Shown piece by piece: positions 1 through 6,411 of a stretch of DNA of 6,638 nt (positions are counted from its first letter, which is position 1; every line of letters begins with the position of its first letter). This DNA is from Ignavibacteria bacterium. GTDB taxonomy: Bacteria > Bacteroidota > Ignavibacteria > Ignavibacteriales > Melioribacteraceae. The position numbers were made by a program, and so were the translations under genes. Under the pieces are notes generated by a model. That model worked only from the letters and a program-made list of their open reading frames with translations. It made no database searches and was not told where the DNA came from. The stretch covers positions 1 through 6,638 of the forward strand of contig DSBF01000281.1 of the NCBI GenBank assembly GCA_011049495.1, read 5' to 3'.

Positions 1-2702
1 CCTTCTTTACCGAGACCGCTTGCCGTAAGTTCGCGTTCAAATACTTCAAAACTCGGCATGCTCATTCCGCGTATATGCAAATAACCTAATCTTCCGTTCG
101 AATATTCTTCCGTTAATTTTCTTCTATCATCAACCCACTCTTCATAAAGTTCGTTATTAATTGAAGCAGTTGGTCTTATAACAACTTCTCGTTCACCGTC
201 TTTTCCTTTTACGGTTAGAAGAACTTTTTCATCGGCTTTGTTATTAAAGTAGCTGAAGAAATTAACTTTGCTATCGATTTTATTTCCATCGACAGAAGTT
301 ATTATATCACCAACATATAATTTACTTCGTTCTTTATCGGCAGGTGTGTTGGGAACAACACGAAGAACTTTAATTCCGTTATTGTCCGGTTCGATATCAA
401 TTCCAAGCAAACCGGTTCTGTCTTTTTGAGTTTCCGCTCTACTTGGAACACCGAATAATCCCATGTGGCTTGCGTTTATTTGTCCGAGCATTTCGTTATA
501 AACAGTTTGAAAATCTTGCTTAGTTGAAGTCATCATTGCCCACGGTTTATATTTCCTTTTGAGAGCTTCGAAATCTCTACCATGAAAATCGGGATCATAA
601 AAGTTAACATTCAAAGCGCGCCATGCTTCTTCAAATACTTGATTTTGTTCTTTGTGGTAATCAACAACAAAATCAGCTTTGTACGGCAGTGATTCGTCCT
701 TAGAAGAACCGATATCAAATTTGCCAATCGAGCCGCCTCTTCTCATGAAATAAATATTTTTACCGTCGGGGTCAAGTGAAAGATTATAAGGACTTTTTCC
801 TCCGCCCATTACAACTTTTAATTCTTTGCCGTCCCATTTAACACTGTAAAGATCTGTACCGTTGTCTGTTTTGCTGTCGCCGGTAAAAAGAAAAGTTTCA
901 CCGTCATTAGTAATAACGAAACTCTGTTCATCTCCAGTCATCGAAGTAACTTGAGTAAGTCTTCTATGAATGTTTTCAAAATCAATTACGATTGGTTCAA
1001 CTTCATCTTTTTTGGCATCTTTATCGTCGTCTTTCTTTTTATCTTTTTTCTTTTCAGCGTTGTCATCTTTTTCTTTCCAATCATCTTTGGTTTTTTCGAA
1101 ATCAGATTTTTTCAGCCAAGCAAACCAAACATCGTAATTGCTGTTGTTCCGTTGTGAAGTAAAGCCAAGCTTTGAACCGTCTTTACTCCAGAAAGGACTG
1201 TAATCACCGCGTGGATGCATACTTACATTAACTGGATCTTTGCTGCCGTCTGCCGCGTGAATATAAATTTCCGAATTGAAATAAAGATCGGATAGTTGAT
1301 AAGCAAGCCATTTGCTATCGGGACTCCAAGCAATACTTCCCGGTGAATCCCATCCATCTAATAAGGTTTTCGAATTACTTAATTTCCCTTCAGCCGAAAT
1401 ATCGGCAACAATTAATGTTCCCCTATTAACTACATAAGCAATTTTTTTCATATCAGGTGAAATAACAGGGTTTCTTTCTTCACCCGTTGTTTCAGTAATT
1501 CTGATAATCTCATGCTTCAATGATTTGAAAAGATCGGTTTGATTTTTATCCGATGACCGAAGTAAGAATAAATCATTTTGTCCATATTTATCCGATACAA
1601 AAATCAAAGTAGAATCATTCAGGAAAGTAACCATTTGATCTCTTGCCGAAGCATCGTTGGTTAGATTTTTACTTCTGCTTTCATCTTTATCAACTTCTTT
1701 AACAAATATTTCACCTCGCACAACAAAAGCCATAAGTTTTCCGTTTGGTGAAACTGCATATTCACTTGCACCGGAAGTTTCTGATTTATATTCAACCGGA
1801 TCAAATCTGTAATCTGCAGAAATGTTTACATTAACCTTTTGAGGTGCCCCACCGTTTGTTTTCATTACATAAATATCGGTTTGGCGGGAGAAAGTTAGAG
1901 CTGAACCATCGCGGCTAACAGATAAATATCTTAATCCGTCTTCTTTAAAATTGGTAAGTTGTTCATTGTTTCCGGTTGCCTTACCGTTATCATCGATTTT
2001 TAATCTGTGAACATTATAAATTCCGCTTTCTGCACTGATGTAATAAATTGTTCTTGCATCGCCCCATTGCGGCATCCAATCATGACCTTCAAAATCGGTT
2101 ACTTTATTGTGTGTGTTATTCTTTGTATCGTAAACCCAAACATTATAATTTGCCGAGCCTGTGTAAGCTTCGCGTGTCGGTCTGTATCCTCTTACATAAG
2201 CAATAAACCTGGAGTCGGGACTCATTACCGCCATATCACCGACTGCATTGAGAATTCTTTTTTCAGTTCCGCCGTTAGCCGAGACAGCTTGAATTTCACT
2301 ATTCCATTCGATCTGTCTGAATTCTCTATTTGTTGTAAAAATCAAATCGTTTGATGAAGTCCAATCGGATAAAACATCATTTGTTGAATGATAAGTTAGC
2401 CGTTTTGAAGTTCCGCCGGTTGATGGAATAACAAAAAGATCGGCATTCCCGTAGCGATCACTTGAAAAAGCGATCATTGAATTATCGGGACTCCATTTCG
2501 GATTTCCTTCGTATGCTTCGTGAATTGTTAATCTAATTGCGTTGTTGCCATCAGCATCCGATACCCAAATATCACCCTGATAAGAAAAAGCAAGTTTTGA
2601 TCCATCTGAGTTTAATGAAGGACTAAAAACGAAAGGTGATCCTTGAGCAAATACTAATGTTGTTAAAAGTAAAAGTGAAAAGATTAGTTTGAGCTTCTGC
2701 AT
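1..2702 (-). CDS. Tricorn-type protease homologue, exported, C-terminus cut off by window edge
   Basis: Translating the minus strand from the ATG at 2702-2700 gives 900 uninterrupted codons to the left edge. Residues 1-19 are a Sec signal peptide (MQKLKLIFSLLLLTTLVFA, then Q), so the protein should work in the periplasm. Residues of about 25-310 and 330-680 carry repeated WSPDxxxIAF/SSDRYGNxDLF-type blades, as in the two beta-propellers of tricorn. A Lys/Asp-rich insertion lies at about 543-567. The catalytic core begins after about 690. Ser745-His746 (NASHMGLFG, near 470-465) match the Ser-His pair of the Thermoplasma tricorn active site. A PDZ domain follows (about 764-850, with GLLGIDIEP and VGDIITSVDG), then the start of the second core subdomain (GRLGYLHIRGMSMPSF). 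Family members have about 1,050-1,100 residues, so roughly 170 are missing, including the nucleophilic Ser and the catalytic Glu. Tricorn degrades peptides of proteasome-like size; the periplasmic role here is inferred. The start is set by the signal peptide and a weak GGGGA upstream. Confidence 0.93.
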   Translation of the reverse strand, partial: MQKLKLIFSLLLLTTLVFAQGSPFVFSPSLNSDGSKLAFSYQGDIWVSDADGNNAIRLTIHEAYEGNPKWSPDNSMIAFSSDRYGNADLFVIPSTGGTSKRLTYHSTNDVLSDWTSSNDLIFTTNREFRQIEWNSEIQAVSANGGTEKRILNAVGDMAVMSPDSRFIAYVRGYRPTREAYTGSANYNVWVYDTKNNTHNKVTDFEGHDWMPQWGDARTIYYISAESGIYNVHRLKIDDNGKATGNNEQLTNFKEDGLRYLSVSRDGSALTFSRQTDIYVMKTNGGAPQKVNVNISADYRFDPVEYKSETSGASEYAVSPNGKLMAFVVRGEIFVKEVDKDESRSKNLTNDASARDQMVTFLNDSTLIFVSDKYGQNDLFLLRSSDKNQTDLFKSLKHEIIRITETTGEERNPVISPDMKKIAYVVNRGTLIVADISAEGKLSNSKTLLDGWDSPGSIAWSPDSKWLAYQLSDLYFNSEIYIHAADGSKDPVNVSMHPRGDYSPFWSKDGSKLGFTSQRNNSNYDVWFAWLKKSDFEKTKDDWKEKDDNAEKKKDKKKDDDKDAKKDEVEPIVIDFENIHRRLTQVTSMTGDEQSFVITNDGETFLFTGDSKTDNGTDLYSVKWDGKELKVVMGGGKSPYNLSLDPDGKNIYFMRRGGSIGKFDIGSSKDESLPYKADFVVDYHKEQNQVFEEAWRALNVNFYDPDFHGRDFEALKRKYKPWAMMTSTKQDFQTVYNEMLGQINASHMGLFGVPSRAETQKDRTGLLGIDIEPDNNGIKVLRVVPNTPADKERSKLYVGDIITSVDGNKIDSKVNFFSYFNNKADEKVLLTVKGKDGEREVVIRPTASINNELYEEWVDDRRKLTEEYSNGRLGYLHIRGMSMPSFEVFERELTASGLGKE

Positions 2703-2764
2703 GTTTTCCCCATTTTGTTTGAATGGTTGTATAATTACGAGTTTTGAGTCTTGAAAGATAATAA

Positions 2765-2776
2765 ATCTTATAAGAT
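2765..2776. promoter_or_regulatory. 12-bp perfect palindrome upstream of the tricorn-like gene
   Basis: ATCTTATAAGAT reads the same on both strands. It lies 63 bases upstream of the ATG at 2702, where an operator or the core promoter of the minus-strand protease gene would be expected. Partly mirrored GATA and TATC flank it, one base out of register. In AT-rich DNA a 12-bp palindrome can arise by chance, so an operator role is only a suggestion. Confidence 0.25.
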
Positions 2777-2823
2777 CAGAGTATCTTTTAGACGAAATTG
2801 TTGGGGAAAAGTTTGTTTCGAGG

Positions 2824-2895
2824 ATTTGAATTTCTAATTTAGAATTTTTTTAGTCCGTTAGCCAGCAGATTAGGATTTCGATATTAGAATTTATT
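2824..2895 (+). repeat. Degenerate intergenic repeat, copy A
   Basis: This copy resembles the DNA at 6310-6411 on the same strand. Positions 2839-2853 match 6368-6382 in 13 of 15 bases. Positions 2870-2895 match 6386-6411 in 22 of 26 bases. Between these two blocks copy A carries TCCGTTAGCCAGCAGA (2854-2869), which matches 14 of 16 bases of the palindrome core TCCGTTAGCCAACGGA at 6319-6334. In copy B the palindrome sits upstream of both blocks and only GGG separates them. The order of modules therefore differs between copies, as in a dispersed, rearranged intergenic repeat. Low complexity of the AT-rich parts limits certainty. Confidence 0.45.
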
Positions 2896-3140
2896 TGCCG
2901 TTCATATAAATTTAATATCAAGCTGTTTCATTATCCCCCCATCAAAATTTAGAAAGAAAGAATCTATAGATTTTTAACTTGCTTCTTTAAATTAAATTTG
3001 TATTTTAGAATGAGACTCATTTCTCCTTAATTACAAATGACTTGCTGTGAGTGTTATGTTTAATTATTATTTTTATCCTACAGGTTTTACTTAGCAGCAA
3101 AATTACACGATCATTATACAAACATTTTGTTAGTTTTTAT

Positions 3141-3146
3141 AAAGGA
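3141..3146 (+). promoter_or_regulatory. Ribosome binding site for the first T9SS-operon gene
   Basis: AAAGGA lies seven bases before the ATG at 3154. This fixes the start there rather than at the upstream in-frame TTG at 3127. The TTG would add nine residues (including Lys-Asp) in front of an otherwise normal signal peptide. Confidence 0.6.
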
Positions 3147-3153
3147 TATTATT

Positions 3154-4086
3154 ATGAAATTAAAAGTATATGTCTCGGTAGTTTTGTTTTTGGCAATATC
3201 TATTTCTTATTCGCAAGATAATTTACATATAATAAAATATTATAACTCCTCAGATTCTATTGATGTCGATCCTTATTCCTTTTTCCCAATGCAAGTTGGT
3301 AATTTCTGGCAATATGCATTCCTTAATGAAATTGTTAGAGAGGAAAGAGTAACTAAGGATTCCATACTCGAATATAATTCCAAGTTATATTGGATTAACA
3401 ATTTACCGACTTGGACCATTGATACAAACTACCAAGTATTTCAATATTCGCCTTCTGATGCTGAGTGGTCTGCTTTATACTTTAAATTGGATGCTGATTT
3501 AGGAGAGGAGTGGACTATGTGGCAAAACCCTTACGATTCTACTGAATCTGAAATTAGGAGAGTTGAACAAATATTTCAAGCTGAATATCTCGGAATAAAT
3601 ACCTCATTTAAAGAAGTTGTACAGTATACAAAATTTATGGATAATGGAGAATACTACGAATGGCTGAGGTTTAAATATTTGTTGGGAGCCGGATTAGGTA
3701 TTGTAAACATTAGAAATGATGAAATGCCAAGACCCCCTGAATATTTATTGTCTGCAATTATTGATGGAGATACCTTAGGAACAATAGTCGGGGTCCAAAA
3801 TGATACCGATGATTATCTTCCAAGTTCTACAAAACTATTTCAAAACTACCCGAACCCGTTTAACCCGGAAACTATAATTACCTATAGTCTAGGTTTATCT
3901 GGTCCAACAAGCTTAGTAATCTACAACCTGCTCGGTGAAAGAATAGAAACATTAATTAATCAATACCAATCAATTGGCAATTATAGTTATAAACTAAACT
4001 TGAGTGGACTGCCAAGCGGAATTTATATATACACTTTAATTTCAGGCAATACTATCTCCTCAAAAAAGATGTTGTACTTAAAATAA
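3154..4086 (+). CDS. Secreted protein of unknown function with T9SS type A sorting domain
   Basis: The product has 310 residues. Residues 1-20 are a Sec signal peptide (MKLKVYVSVVLFLAISISYS, then Q). Residues of about 40-205 form an unidentified, mainly polar domain rich in Trp and Tyr. It opens with YSFFPMQVGNFWQYAF, a 'FP(M/L)QVGNxWxY' opening that I associate with exported or lipoprotein-like proteins of FCB bacteria, and contains a glycine-rich LLGAGLGIV segment. Residues of about 227-310 are a T9SS type A C-terminal domain: QNYPNPFNP at 230-238, then LVIYNLLGERI and SGIYIYTLISGN, ending SKKMLYLK. T9SS clients cross the inner membrane by Sec and the outer membrane by the type IX machinery, usually losing this tail. 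No catalytic motif or metal site is evident, so no function is assigned. The broken metalloprotease gene begins 13 bases downstream, so the two are probably co-transcribed. The start is supported by AAAGGA at 3141. Confidence 0.88.
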   Translation: MKLKVYVSVVLFLAISISYSQDNLHIIKYYNSSDSIDVDPYSFFPMQVGNFWQYAFLNEIVREERVTKDSILEYNSKLYWINNLPTWTIDTNYQVFQYSPSDAEWSALYFKLDADLGEEWTMWQNPYDSTESEIRRVEQIFQAEYLGINTSFKEVVQYTKFMDNGEYYEWLRFKYLLGAGLGIVNIRNDEMPRPPEYLLSAIIDGDTLGTIVGVQNDTDDYLPSSTKLFQNYPNPFNPETIITYSLGLSGPTSLVIYNLLGERIETLINQYQSIGNYSYKLNLSGLPSGIYIYTLISGNTISSKKMLYLK

Positions 4087-4089
4087 AAT

Positions 4090-4094
4090 GAGGA
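4090..4094 (+). promoter_or_regulatory. Ribosome binding site pointing to the disrupted ATG at 4100
   Basis: GAGGA lies five bases before the ATG at 4100-4102. That ATG reads Met-Lys-Lys and then stops (TAA at 4109-4111). The good spacing shows that this was the original start of the metalloprotease gene and not the TTG at 4114, which has no ribosome binding site of its own. The site is therefore direct evidence for a frameshift in the first codons. Confidence 0.6.
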
Positions 4095-4113
4095 ATATTA
4101 TGAAAAAATAATT

Positions 4114-5433
4114 TTGGTAATCTGGCTATTAAGTTTATTTTTTAAGACATATGCACAGGACCCCATGTTCTTTGAAAGTTTTGAGAATTCTTTTGAAACA
4201 TATACTTATGAAGCTGGAGGTTATAAACTGCCCTCTATAGGAGAAATACACATATTGATGATTTTTGCCGAATTCCCTGACGACAATTATGATATAAATA
4301 ACCCGCGTTGGGTAAAGGGACAGGCACCGACAAATATGAATAATTGGGTTGATCTGACTTGGTCAACAAACCCCACACAAGGCTCACTTACACATTATTT
4401 TAATGATATGTCTAATAACAAGCTCAAGGTTACCGGTAAAGAAATTCATATTATCGCACCTCACTCTAGACTTGAATACGAAACAATTTACAGTAGTACC
4501 TATCCTCAATATAGACGTAGTGAGATTCAAAAAGAAATTATTCAACAAATTGATATCACCGAAGACTTTTCAGCATATGATAAATGGAGTTTAGTTTCAG
4601 ATTATATACATGCAGATACATCAGATGGTAAAGTTGAAATGATAATATTCATATGGCGGAATACTTATCAAGATGATGATTCTTATGCTTCATCTTTAGG
4701 CTTTGATAATAATTATGGTGATTTAGGTAGGGTTGGTACATTTAGCGTTGATGGTGATGCCCGCTATATTGAAACAAAGACATGGGGTAGCGGAGTTTCA
4801 ATTAGGGGTTATTTGCAAACGGATAAATACCTAGACCCATTTCGTTTAGTTGTACATGAATTTTCACATTATCTTCTTGGGCATAATGACATGCATAATG
4901 GTTACGGATTCTGGGGAATGCTTTCAGATTGGGGCACGCGAGTAAATATAGCAAACGCATTTGAGAGATATCAACTGAATTGGATTGATGATCCAACGGG
5001 TTATTATACTATTGATGCAACATCAACAAGTGTTATTACTCTAACAAAGAGTTTAGGTGATTTATTAACATCAAAAAAAGCTATTAAAATAATTGCCGAC
5101 ACAAGCACTAATGAGTATTTCTACATTGAAAACCATACGGGAACTTCTTACTGGGAAACTCATACACCGTTTGCTGAAAATCCGAATAGCATTTACGGAC
5201 ATATTGAACCTGGTATATATGTTATTAGGCAAAATGGTTTAAAAAATGCATCGAGCCAATTCTCCAAAATGTTAATCCCTGCTGATGGAAGATATGATTG
5301 GGAAGTAAATGGTGTGATTACCAATCCCTATGGCGGGAATAGAATATTGCCTTTATGGGAAAGAGGAGAACCCAATATAAGAACCGGTTATCATACTCTA
5401 GAGATAGTTCCACACAATTATTCATCGGGCTAA
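4114..5433 (+). CDS. Catalytic fragment of the M6-like metalloprotease (5' piece of the broken gene)
   Basis: This open frame starts at a TTG only because the true ATG at 4100 is out of frame. It encodes 439 residues. The first 15 are the rest of a signal peptide without its basic N-terminus, so export from this start would be poor. M6-like features follow: IHILMIFAEFPDD, then GSLTHYFNDMSNNKLKVTG (the segment before the active site in this family). The zinc motif HEFSH is at 248-252 and continues YLLGHNDMH. A Met-turn-like GFWGMLSDWG lies about a dozen residues further on, then FERYQLNWI. In M6 enzymes the usual pattern is HExxHxxGxxD. Here one extra residue precedes the Gly, and His or Asp of GHND could be the third zinc ligand. 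The frame ends at TAA 5431, before the FN3 and sorting domains, so any product could not use T9SS. No large N-terminal propeptide is visible. Confidence 0.6.
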   Translation: MVIWLLSLFFKTYAQDPMFFESFENSFETYTYEAGGYKLPSIGEIHILMIFAEFPDDNYDINNPRWVKGQAPTNMNNWVDLTWSTNPTQGSLTHYFNDMSNNKLKVTGKEIHIIAPHSRLEYETIYSSTYPQYRRSEIQKEIIQQIDITEDFSAYDKWSLVSDYIHADTSDGKVEMIIFIWRNTYQDDDSYASSLGFDNNYGDLGRVGTFSVDGDARYIETKTWGSGVSIRGYLQTDKYLDPFRLVVHEFSHYLLGHNDMHNGYGFWGMLSDWGTRVNIANAFERYQLNWIDDPTGYYTIDATSTSVITLTKSLGDLLTSKKAIKIIADTSTNEYFYIENHTGTSYWETHTPFAENPNSIYGHIEPGIYVIRQNGLKNASSQFSKMLIPADGRYDWEVNGVITNPYGGNRILPLWERGEPNIRTGYHTLEIVPHNYSSG

Positions 5434-5448
5434 AACCCTGCCGCAATA

Positions 5449-6291
5449 TTGTTTGTGCCGAAGTCGACTTATCCATATTGGGAAGATATTTCCGAACATG
5501 AGGGGGATGAATTTGATGCTTTTAAGATGGATTACCAGGAAATCTTCTCCCCTTGGAGCAATCCAAATAATCAACGCGAAAATAGAGATTCCTTAAATTT
5601 TACTATGGAATTAGATTCGCGCTCAAGTAATGGAACATATCAATTGAAATTTTATATGAATGATCCTTTAGCTTCACCACCAAGTAAACCGCAAAATCTA
5701 AAAGTAGGTCCCAGTGCAAATAGTCATCCATTATTAACTTGGGATAGTAACATTGAGCCTGATATATCTATTTATAAAATTTATAAAAAGGTAACTGCTG
5801 AATGGGGTTGGCAGTATTTAGCAACAACAACATCAACTTCATATGAAGATCAGACAGAAGAATATTTGACAGGTGGCTCTCAAGCCAATGAACGCAATAT
5901 TGATTATCGGATTACAGCAATAGATACTCAATCAAAGGAATCTGTGCCATCAGATAAAGTAACAGCAAGAGTAGCAGGTGCACCTTTGGATAAGAAAGGA
6001 TCGGATGATCTAACTAAGTCTATACCTAAAGATTATTTTATTACACAAAATTATCCCAACCCTTTCAATCCAACAACTGTAATAAAATACCAACTTCCCA
6101 AAGCGGTAAACGTAACAATAAAATTATACGATATGCTTGGTAGAGAAGTAAAAGAATTTATTAATCATACACAAGAAGCCGGATATTATGAATTAACAAT
6201 TGACGGAAGCGATCTATCAAGCGGAACGTATATCTATAGAATTACAGCGGGTGATTTTACGGATTCAAAAAAACTTTTGCTCATTAAATAA
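5449..6291 (+). CDS. FN3 plus T9SS sorting-domain fragment (3' piece of the broken gene)
   Basis: This piece is in the same frame as the catalytic fragment and is separated from it by the TAA at 5431 and five more codons (NPAAI). It opens at a TTG inside FVPKSTYPYWEDISEHEGDEF, which reads as mid-protein sequence. There is no ribosome binding site or signal peptide, so independent translation is doubtful and any product would stay in the cytoplasm. Of its 280 residues, about 1-70 probably finish the protease region. Residues of about 77-172 resemble a fibronectin type III domain (SKPQNLKVG...PLLTWDSN...ISIYKIYKK...IDYRITAIDTQSKES). Residues of about 198-280 are a T9SS type A sorting domain: QNYPNPFNPTTVIKYQLP, IKLYDMLGREV, SSGTYIYRITAGDF and a closing SKKLLLIK. 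It is listed because the domains are clear, not because a separate gene is likely. Confidence 0.5.
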   Translation: MFVPKSTYPYWEDISEHEGDEFDAFKMDYQEIFSPWSNPNNQRENRDSLNFTMELDSRSSNGTYQLKFYMNDPLASPPSKPQNLKVGPSANSHPLLTWDSNIEPDISIYKIYKKVTAEWGWQYLATTTSTSYEDQTEEYLTGGSQANERNIDYRITAIDTQSKESVPSDKVTARVAGAPLDKKGSDDLTKSIPKDYFITQNYPNPFNPTTVIKYQLPKAVNVTIKLYDMLGREVKEFINHTQEAGYYELTIDGSDLSSGTYIYRITAGDFTDSKKLLLIK

Positions 6292-6309
6292 ATTCAAGCT
6301 TACCCTTCA

Positions 6310-6343
6310 GAGATTCCATCCGTTAGCCAACGGATGGAATCTC
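6310..6343. terminator. Perfect 15-bp hairpin between convergent genes, possible bidirectional terminator
   Basis: The left arm GAGATTCCATCCGTT (6310-6324) and the right arm AACGGATGGAATCTC (6329-6343) pair perfectly around the four-base loop AGCC. The hairpin begins 18 bases after the stop of the T9SS operon and faces the end of the radical SAM gene, the right place for a shared terminator. Neither strand has a T tract after the stem, so it is not a textbook intrinsic terminator. It could act by blocking 3' exonucleases, or be a REP-like palindrome: its core TCCGTTAGCCA also occurs at 2854-2864. Confidence 0.55.
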
Positions 6344-6354
6344 CCAATTCTCAA

Positions 6355-6411
6355 TATTTGAAAATCTTTAGAGTTTGTTTAGGGGTTAGGATTCAGATAT
6401 TAAGATTTATT
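6355..6411 (+). repeat. Degenerate intergenic repeat, copy B
   Basis: This copy pairs with copy A at 2824-2895 in the same orientation (13 of 15 bases in 6368-6382 and 22 of 26 in 6386-6411). Its right end covers the stop codon of the minus-strand radical SAM gene (6407-6409). The palindrome that is inserted inside copy A lies just upstream here, as the core of the 6310-6343 hairpin. The two copies bracket the T9SS operon. Confidence 0.45.

Larger units (their letters stand above)
2703..3153. other. Divergent intergenic region, 451 bases
   Basis: This AT-rich stretch separates the divergent protease gene and the T9SS operon, so it must hold promoters for both. No convincing coding frame or RNA gene is visible. 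It holds a 12-bp palindrome (2765-2776), repeat copy A (2824-2895), a TTCTAA-T-TTAGAA inverted repeat followed by seven T (2832-2851), and a C6 run (2935-2940). Two weak promoter candidates point to the plus-strand operon. One is TAAATTTG at 2993-3000, which fits the Bacteroidota -7 pattern TAnnTTTG but lacks a clear -33 TTG at the right distance. The other is TTAGCA (3091-3096), 18 bases, TATACA (3115-3120). Neither is strong enough to annotate separately. Confidence 0.7.
4100..6291 (+). pseudogene. M6-like metalloprotease with FN3 and T9SS sorting domains, disrupted by frameshift and stop
   Basis: The whole stretch reads as one gene of about 730 residues if two defects are repaired. First, ATG AAA AAA TAA at 4100-4111 stops at once. 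One more A in the A6 tract (4103-4108) gives MKKIILVIWLLSLFFKTYAQ, a normal signal peptide that joins the long downstream frame. Second, a TAA at 5431-5433 interrupts that frame, which then continues unchanged to 6291. The order (repaired numbering) is signal peptide 1-20, M6-like catalytic region of about 40-450, FN3 of about 525-622 and T9SS type A tail of about 648-730. The intact protein would have been a Sec/T9SS-exported zinc protease at the surface or in the medium. All domains remain recognisable, so the damage is recent or is sequencing error. The intact neighbours argue mildly against poor sequence quality. Programmed slippage or readthrough is possible but less likely with two lesions. 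Confidence 0.75.

Noticed and set aside
951..1157. Plus-strand frame of 68 codons rich in Phe and Ile, resembling a membrane peptide
   Set aside because: It is the antisense of the Lys/Asp-rich loop of the tricorn-like gene, which turns AAA and GAT codons into Phe and Ile; there is no ribosome binding site.
2007..2354. Plus-strand frame of 115 codons
   Set aside because: It lies wholly antisense to the first propeller of the tricorn-like gene and has no recognisable domain or start signal.
2832..2851. TTCTAA-T-TTAGAA inverted repeat followed by seven T, like a terminator
   Set aside because: The stem is six weak AT-rich pairs, and no plus-strand gene ends upstream of it. It is better explained as part of repeat copy A.
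2993..3000. TAAATTTG, a match to the Bacteroidota -7 promoter element
   Set aside because: No TTG lies at the expected -33 distance, and it is about 150 bases from the start codon; such matches are common in AT-rich DNA.
4109..4111. Possible recoding of TAA stops (4109 and 5431) as an alternative genetic code
   Set aside because: The first is cured only by a frame change, not by recoding. Other genes in the window end in TAA at sensible protein ends (4084, 6289 and the minus-strand stop at 6407-6409).
4403..4594. Plus-strand frame of 63 codons
   Set aside because: It is a shadow in another frame of the metalloprotease coding sequence, which has clear family motifs here.
4802..4996. Minus-strand frame of 64 codons
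   Set aside because: It is antisense to the HExxH active-site region of the metalloprotease; its Cys/His content comes from that.
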